NCBI GenBank assembly: GCA_017614275.1
Contig: JAGACE010000043.1
Span: 1 to 5,281, forward strand
Origin: Clostridia bacterium
GTDB lineage: Bacteria; Bacillota; Clostridia; Oscillospirales; Acutalibacteraceae
DNA: 5,281 nucleotides
Direction of reading: 5' to 3'
Under the pieces are notes generated by a model, which was not told where the DNA came from, searched no databases, and saw only the letters and a program-made list of their open reading frames with translations. The translations under genes and the position numbers were made by a program. Below, piece by piece: positions 4,198 through 5,281 of the stretch (the first letter of the stretch is position 1; every line of letters begins with the position of its first letter).

Positions 4198-5281
4198 ATG
4201 GTCGATCTGCTGGAAGGGCTGAACGAGGCGCAGAGAGAAGCCGTCACCACCACGGAGGGCTACGTCCGCGTCATCGCGGGGGCCGGTTCCGGGAAGACCC
4301 GCGCCCTCACCCACCGGTTCGCTTACCTGGTCAACGAGATCGGCATCCTGCCGGGAAACATCCTGTGCGTCACTTTCACGAACAAAGCCGCGAATGAGAT
4401 GCGCCAGCGCATCCACCAGCTGACCGGAGACAACGACACCGGGTACATCAACACGTTCCACGGGTTCTGCGTCTCCGTGCTGCAGGAAGACAGCCACGCG
4501 GTCAGCTATCCGAAAAACTTCCTGGTGCTGGACAACTCGGACATCGACGCCATGCTGGAGATCATCTACGAGGAACGGGGCCTGACGCTCCGGGACATGA
4601 CCTTCGGGGACGCCCGGGACATGATCGAGATGCAGAAACTGTTCCGCAAGCCCGAGTATTACAAGGACCTCATCCGCATGAGCCTGGACGAGCTCTGTGA
4701 GAAGTATCAGACAGCCGAGAAGAAGGACGACATCATCTTCTACGGCTATCTGCACCAGCAGAAGAAGTGTTTCGGCCTGGACTACAACGATCTGCTGCTG
4801 TTCACGCTGTACATCTTCTCCATCGAGCCGGACATCAGACAGAAGTGGCAGGAGCGGCTCGCCTACATCATGATCGACGAGTTCCAGGACATCGACCGGC
4901 CCCAGTACCTGCTGATGAAGGTACTGGCGGGGTACCACAACAACCTGTTCGTCGTCGGGGACCCGGACCAGACCATCTACTCCTGGCGGGGCGCCGACCA
5001 CCGGTACCTCATGCAGTTCGACACGGAGTTCCCGGACGTGAAGACCATCTACATGATGCAGAACTACCGCTCCACGCCGACCATCCTGGAGGCAGCGAAC
5101 GCACTCATCGACAAAAACGTCAGCCGCATCAAAAAAGAACTGATCCCGGAGCTGCCGGAGGGCACCCCGGTCCTCTGCCACATGGCGCCCAACGCCGATC
5201 ACGAGGCGAAGTGGATCGCTCAGCGCATCCGGGCCCTGCACGAGGACGGCTGGAACTACAAAGACATCACGGTCCTCTACC
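4198..5281 (+). CDS. UvrD/PcrA-type ATP-dependent DNA helicase, N-terminal 361 residues (3' end outside window)
   Basis: Superfamily 1A 3'-5' DNA helicase that unwinds duplex DNA using ATP, acting in nucleotide-excision repair, mismatch repair or fork maintenance. Motifs in order are the Q motif LNEAQREAV (8-16), Walker A AGAGSGKT (27-34), motif Ia VTFTNKAANEM (58-68), Ib YINTFHGFC (83-91), Walker B/motif II IMIDEFQD (224-231), motif III GDPDQTIYSWRGA (254-266) and motif IV QNYRS with its arginine (288-292). All key residues are intact. The frame has no stop and runs off the right edge; motifs V and VI of the usual 650-750 residues are missing. ATG 4198 follows AAAGGAGG (4184-4191) at six bases. 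It is transcribed divergently from the NEAT-like gene under its own promoter. Whether it is the housekeeping PcrA or a paralogue cannot be told without the C-terminus and next genes; pcrB or ligA would favour PcrA. Confidence 0.95.
   Translation, partial: MVDLLEGLNEAQREAVTTTEGYVRVIAGAGSGKTRALTHRFAYLVNEIGILPGNILCVTFTNKAANEMRQRIHQLTGDNDTGYINTFHGFCVSVLQEDSHAVSYPKNFLVLDNSDIDAMLEIIYEERGLTLRDMTFGDARDMIEMQKLFRKPEYYKDLIRMSLDELCEKYQTAEKKDDIIFYGYLHQQKKCFGLDYNDLLLFTLYIFSIEPDIRQKWQERLAYIMIDEFQDIDRPQYLLMKVLAGYHNNLFVVGDPDQTIYSWRGADHRYLMQFDTEFPDVKTIYMMQNYRSTPTILEAANALIDKNVSRIKKELIPELPEGTPVLCHMAPNADHEAKWIAQRIRALHEDGWNYKDITVLY

Noticed and set aside
4171..5241. Long open frame of 356 codons on the - strand opposite the helicase
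   Set aside because: It is antisense to a gene with all superfamily 1 helicase motifs. Its product is a low-complexity Val/Asp/Leu/His-rich string with no fold signature, as expected from the mirrored frame of GC-rich coding DNA.

Overview
The window looks like chromosomal DNA of a GC-rich member of the Bacillota (Firmicutes), most likely a gut-type Clostridia or Erysipelotrichia relative. The reasons are strong AAGGAGG-type ribosome binding sites before nearly every gene, sigma-A-like promoters in short AT-rich gaps, U-tract hairpin terminators, a Bacillus-type class II aldolase and a sequence close to the Bacillus LexA box. Genus cannot be fixed by eye.

Layout. On the + strand the left edge holds the last half of hemL (glutamate-1-semialdehyde aminotransferase), which ends at a bidirectional terminator (478-519). 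Everything from there to 3958 is read on the - strand, in this transcriptional order: a secreted, membrane-anchored acidic protein with a NEAT-like beta domain (3958-3098); an 89-residue protein with two membrane segments (3028-2759); class II fructose-bisphosphate aldolase (2634-1768); a cytoplasmic esterase of the Fes/esterase D type (1707-790); and a 64-residue membrane protein (729-535). The first three of these are each followed by a hairpin terminator, and the last ends at the terminator shared with hemL. A 239-base divergent promoter region (3959-4197) separates this leftward block from a rightward UvrD/PcrA-type DNA helicase. The helicase reading frame stays open to the right edge, so 361 residues are visible.

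How the genes work together. They do not form one pathway: heme/tetrapyrrole synthesis, an envelope protein possibly linked to heme or iron, glycolysis, ester hydrolysis and DNA repair lie side by side. The best regulatory signals are a near-consensus LexA (SOS) box just upstream of the helicase promoter, dyads over the likely -10 elements of the NEAT-like gene and of the aldolase gene, and hairpins near the start of both leaders. A repeated design is a terminator whose U tract almost touches the ribosome binding site of the next gene, so that the 89-residue protein and the esterase seem to depend on readthrough or RNA processing. No CRISPR array, insertion sequence, tRNA or rRNA was seen. I found no complete novel system; the NEAT-like protein and the regulatory layout are the least ordinary parts.
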